Source: an uncultured Lachnospiraceae bacterium (GTDB taxonomy: Bacteria > Bacillota > Clostridia > Lachnospirales > Lachnospiraceae). From it: a stretch of DNA of 64,000 nt. The notes under the pieces were generated by a model, which saw nothing but the letters and a program-made list of their open reading frames with translations, had not been told where the DNA came from and ran no database searches. Below, one piece after another: positions 60,781-64,000 of this stretch. The stretch lies in the NCBI GenBank assembly GCA_902767135.1, contig CACXGE010000099.1, positions 1 through 64,000 on the forward strand. Reading direction: 5' to 3'. Each line of letters starts with the position of its first letter. The first letter of the stretch is position 1. A program made the translations under genes and the position numbers.

Positions 60781-62289
60781 GTGAGCACAATCAGTTCAGC
60801 AGAAATTATTTCCATACTGAAAAGCGAGATTGAAAATTTCGATGTAGAAACCGGTGAACAGGAAGTAGGTAACGTTATCTGGGTTGGTGACGGCATTGCT
60901 ATGGTATACGGAATTGACCATGCGGTTTATGGAGAAATCGTAATTTTTGAAAACGGTGTAAAAGGTATGGTTCAGGATATTCGCCGAAATGAAATTGGTT
61001 GTATTCTTTTTGGAAAAGATACAGGAATTAAGGAAGGATGCAAGGTAAAACGCACAGGAAAAAGAGCAGGTATTCCAGTGGGAGATGCTTTCCTGGGAAG
61101 AATTGTAGATGCGTTGGGCGCACCTATCGATGGAAAAGGAGATATCCCCGCTGTGGATTATCGTCCCATCGAACAGGAGGCTCCGAGCATTGTAGAGCGT
61201 AAGTCCGTAAATGAACCTATGGAAACAGGAATCTTAGCTATTGACTCTATGTTTCCTATTGGAAGGGGACAAAGAGAGTTAATCATCGGTGACAGACAGA
61301 CAGGAAAGACATCCATTGCCATAGATACCATTTTGAATCAGAGAGGAAAAGATGTTATCTGTGTGTATGTGGCTATCGGACAGAAGGCATCTACCGTTGC
61401 CAAGATTGTGAATACATTAAATCAGCATGATGCTATGGACTATTCTATCGTGGTGTCTGCTACAGCAAGTGATTCAGCCCCATTACAATACATTGCACCA
61501 TATTCCGCAACAGCGCTGGCAGAATATTTTATGTATCAGGGAAAAGATGTGTTGATTGTATATGATGATTTGTCAAAACACGCAGTTGCATATCGTGCCT
61601 TGTCATTGTTGTTAGAGCGTTCTCCGGGTCGTGAAGCTTATCCAGGGGATGTATTCTATTTACATTCACGATTGTTAGAGCGTTCCAGCCGACTAAGTGA
61701 TGCTTTAGGAGGAGGTTCTATCACAGCCCTTCCGATTATTGAAACCCAGGCAGGGGATGTGTCAGCCTACATTCCAACCAATGTAATTTCTATTACAGAC
61801 GGTCAGATTTTCTTAGAGAGCAATTTGTTCTTCTCGGGTATGCGTCCGGCGGTAAACGTTGGTTTATCCGTATCCCGTGTAGGAGGTGCGGCACAGACAA
61901 AGGCTATGAAGAAGGCAGCGGGTTCTATCCGTATTGACTTGGCCCAGTTTAGGGAAATGGAAGTATTTACCCAGTTTAGTTCAGACTTGGATGCTACTAC
62001 CAAGGAACAGTTACAGTACGGTACCGGATTGATGGAATTATTAAAACAGCCATTGTGTCATCCGCTGAGTCTCCATGAGCAGGTCATTACGTTGGTAACG
62101 GCCACCAATAAGCTTATGCTGGATATTGACAAGAAGCAGATCAAAGCCTTCCAGTTAGATATGTTGTCATATTTTGACTCTGTTCATCCAGAGATTGGAC
62201 AACAGATTGATGAGACAAAGGTACTTGATGAAGAAATGATTGGAAAAATCCTTGAAATAGCAAAGGAATATAAGAGTAGTAGGTGTTAA
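60781..62289 (+). CDS. atpA: ATP synthase F1 subunit alpha
   Basis: 502 residues. Regulatory nucleotide-binding subunit of the hexamer: Walker [10 protein letters not shown] near 170, [35 protein letters not shown] and [10 protein letters not shown] with the conserved Arg. Starts with GTG at 60781, preceded by GGAGGTGAT. Confidence 0.97.
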   Translation: MSTISSAEIISILKSEIENFDVETGEQEVGNVIWVGDGIAMVYGIDHAVYGEIVIFENGVKGMVQDIRRNEIGCILFGKDTGIKEGCKVKRTGKRAGIPVGDAFLGRIVDALGAPIDGKGDIPAVDYRPIEQEAPSIVERKSVNEPMETGILAIDSMFPIGRGQRELIIGDRQTGKTSIAIDTILNQRGKDVICVYVAIGQKASTVAKIVNTLNQHDAMDYSIVVSATASDSAPLQYIAPYSATALAEYFMYQGKDVLIVYDDLSKHAVAYRALSLLLERSPGREAYPGDVFYLHSRLLERSSRLSDALGGGSITALPIIETQAGDVSAYIPTNVISITDGQIFLESNLFFSGMRPAVNVGLSVSRVGGAAQTKAMKKAAGSIRIDLAQFREMEVFTQFSSDLDATTKEQLQYGTGLMELLKQPLCHPLSLHEQVITLVTATNKLMLDIDKKQIKAFQLDMLSYFDSVHPEIGQQIDETKVLDEEMIGKILEIAKEYKSSRC

Positions 62290-62290
62290 G

Positions 62291-63184
62291 ATGGCAAATG
62301 CAAGAGAAATCCAAAGCAGAATGAAAAGTATCAAAGATACAATGAAAATTACCAATGCTATGTATATGATTTCTTCTTCTAAGCTAAAGAAGGCAAAACA
62401 GACTCTTATGGCAACAGAGCCTTATTTCTATACTTTACAGATGGCAATTGGACGTATTCTGCGTCATATGTCAGAAGAGGAAGTACATAACGTATATTTT
62501 GATGAAAGAAAAGAAATTGAAGAAAAGGATAGAAAAAAGGGGTATATCGTTGTCACTGCAGATAAGGGAATGGCAGGTGCGTATAATCATAATGTAATAA
62601 AACTGGCAGAGGAGCATATGAACGAGTCAGAACATCCCATGTTGTTTGTTCTAGGTGAGTTGGGTAGACATTACTTTACCAAACAGCATATGCCAATTGA
62701 GGAAACCTTTCATTATACGGTACAGAATCCAACCATGAACCGTGCCCGTAATATTTCAGAGCGAATTTTAGACAGGTACAAGGCAGGGGAATTGGATGAT
62801 GTGTATATTATTTATACAAAAATGAATGGACCCATACAGACAGAAACAGAGATGCTTCAGTTGTTGCCATTGAAAAAAAGTGAGTTCGGACCGGCTCCCA
62901 TTGGAGTTCCCCTAGAGAACATAGAGATGACTCCTTCACCGGCCGCAGTGATGGAGCATATTGTCCCAAACTATGTGGCAGGTTTTGTATATGGTGCCTT
63001 GGTGGAGTCTTATGCCAGTGAACACAATTCCAGAATGATGGCAATGGAAGCTGCAACCAACAGTGCCAAGGATATGCTTAGAATGTTAGAGATTGAATTT
63101 AACCGTGTGCGACAGGCAGCCATTACCCAGGAAATTACAGAGGTAATCAGTGGTGCCAAAGCACAGAAGAAAAAGAAAAAATAA
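62291..63184 (+). CDS. atpG: ATP synthase F1 subunit gamma
   Basis: 297 residues, central rotor shaft. N-terminal helix MANAREIQSRMKSIKDTMKI and the C-terminal helix RMMAMEAATNSAKDMLRMLE are the family ends. It starts one base after the atpA stop. A Lys-rich tail (KAQKKKKK) ends it. Confidence 0.95.
   Translation: MANAREIQSRMKSIKDTMKITNAMYMISSSKLKKAKQTLMATEPYFYTLQMAIGRILRHMSEEEVHNVYFDERKEIEEKDRKKGYIVVTADKGMAGAYNHNVIKLAEEHMNESEHPMLFVLGELGRHYFTKQHMPIEETFHYTVQNPTMNRARNISERILDRYKAGELDDVYIIYTKMNGPIQTETEMLQLLPLKKSEFGPAPIGVPLENIEMTPSPAAVMEHIVPNYVAGFVYGALVESYASEHNSRMMAMEAATNSAKDMLRMLEIEFNRVRQAAITQEITEVISGAKAQKKKKK

Positions 63185-64000
<816 letters not shown>

Overview
The window looks like chromosome from a low-GC, spore-forming anaerobic Firmicute, most likely Lachnospiraceae (order Eubacteriales). 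The reasons are oxygen-sensitive fermentation genes (pyruvate formate-lyase, its activase, an 8-iron ferredoxin), cwlD, spoVG, mecA, a glgC/glgD pair, a gdpP-rplI-dnaB block, dnaD plus a dnaC/dnaI-type loader, AGGAGG ribosome sites and A/T-rich spacers. No rRNA, tRNA, CRISPR array, phage or transposase gene was seen.

Layout. 1-10 kb: chemoreceptor, YhfC-type membrane protease and trpF in one run; a sodium:alanine symporter with an extra domain; a GT-C-like membrane protein; a divergent ketoacyl synthase III paired with a second chemoreceptor; and a ParE/Phd toxin-antitoxin pair. 10-21.6 kb: DUF1858 protein, a GlmU lacking its acetyltransferase half, pth, mfd, an AAA/PD-(D/E)XK protein, two foldase-like lipoproteins, a histidine phosphatase, ybaK and an anchored hydrolase. 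21.8-28.6 kb: a surface protein, then gdpP-rplI-dnaB and a MerR-like protein. 28.7-35.8 kb, minus strand: ferredoxin, pflA, and a pyruvate formate-lyase split over three reading frames; then rluA-type, ABC-F and mecA genes. 36-49 kb: a kinase/P-loop fusion with an apparent ACG start, an acyltransferase, a GH18 protein, cwlD, sua5, rpiB, comEB, metG, a class A PBP and a PRPP-synthetase-like gene. 49.5-56.5 kb: dnaD-dnaC, a DnaA-box cluster, murC, glgC-glgD and spoVG. 56.5-64 kb: a subtilase and the F-type ATP synthase operon atpB-E-F-H-A-G-D, cut by the window end within atpD.

The most striking pattern crosses all these regions. It is a family of very small palindromic elements (31, 54 and about 135 bp) with GTAACAGTT ends. 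Most copies are bounded by an 8-bp direct repeat: three perfect, four with one mismatch. That is the footprint of transposition, so these are non-autonomous mobile elements. The 8-bp duplication and GTAA ends resemble what is known for IS66-family transposons, but no transposase is present here. One copy landed at the last codon of cwlD and replaced its stop codon.

How the genes work together: the pfl block makes acetyl-CoA and formate and builds the glycyl radical on a separate small subunit; gdpP-rplI-dnaB, dnaD-dnaC and the DnaA boxes concern replication and c-di-AMP turnover; glmU, murC, the PBP and cwlD concern the cell wall; glgC/glgD feed glycogen synthesis; the atp operon couples ATP to an ion gradient, probably protons judging by subunit c.
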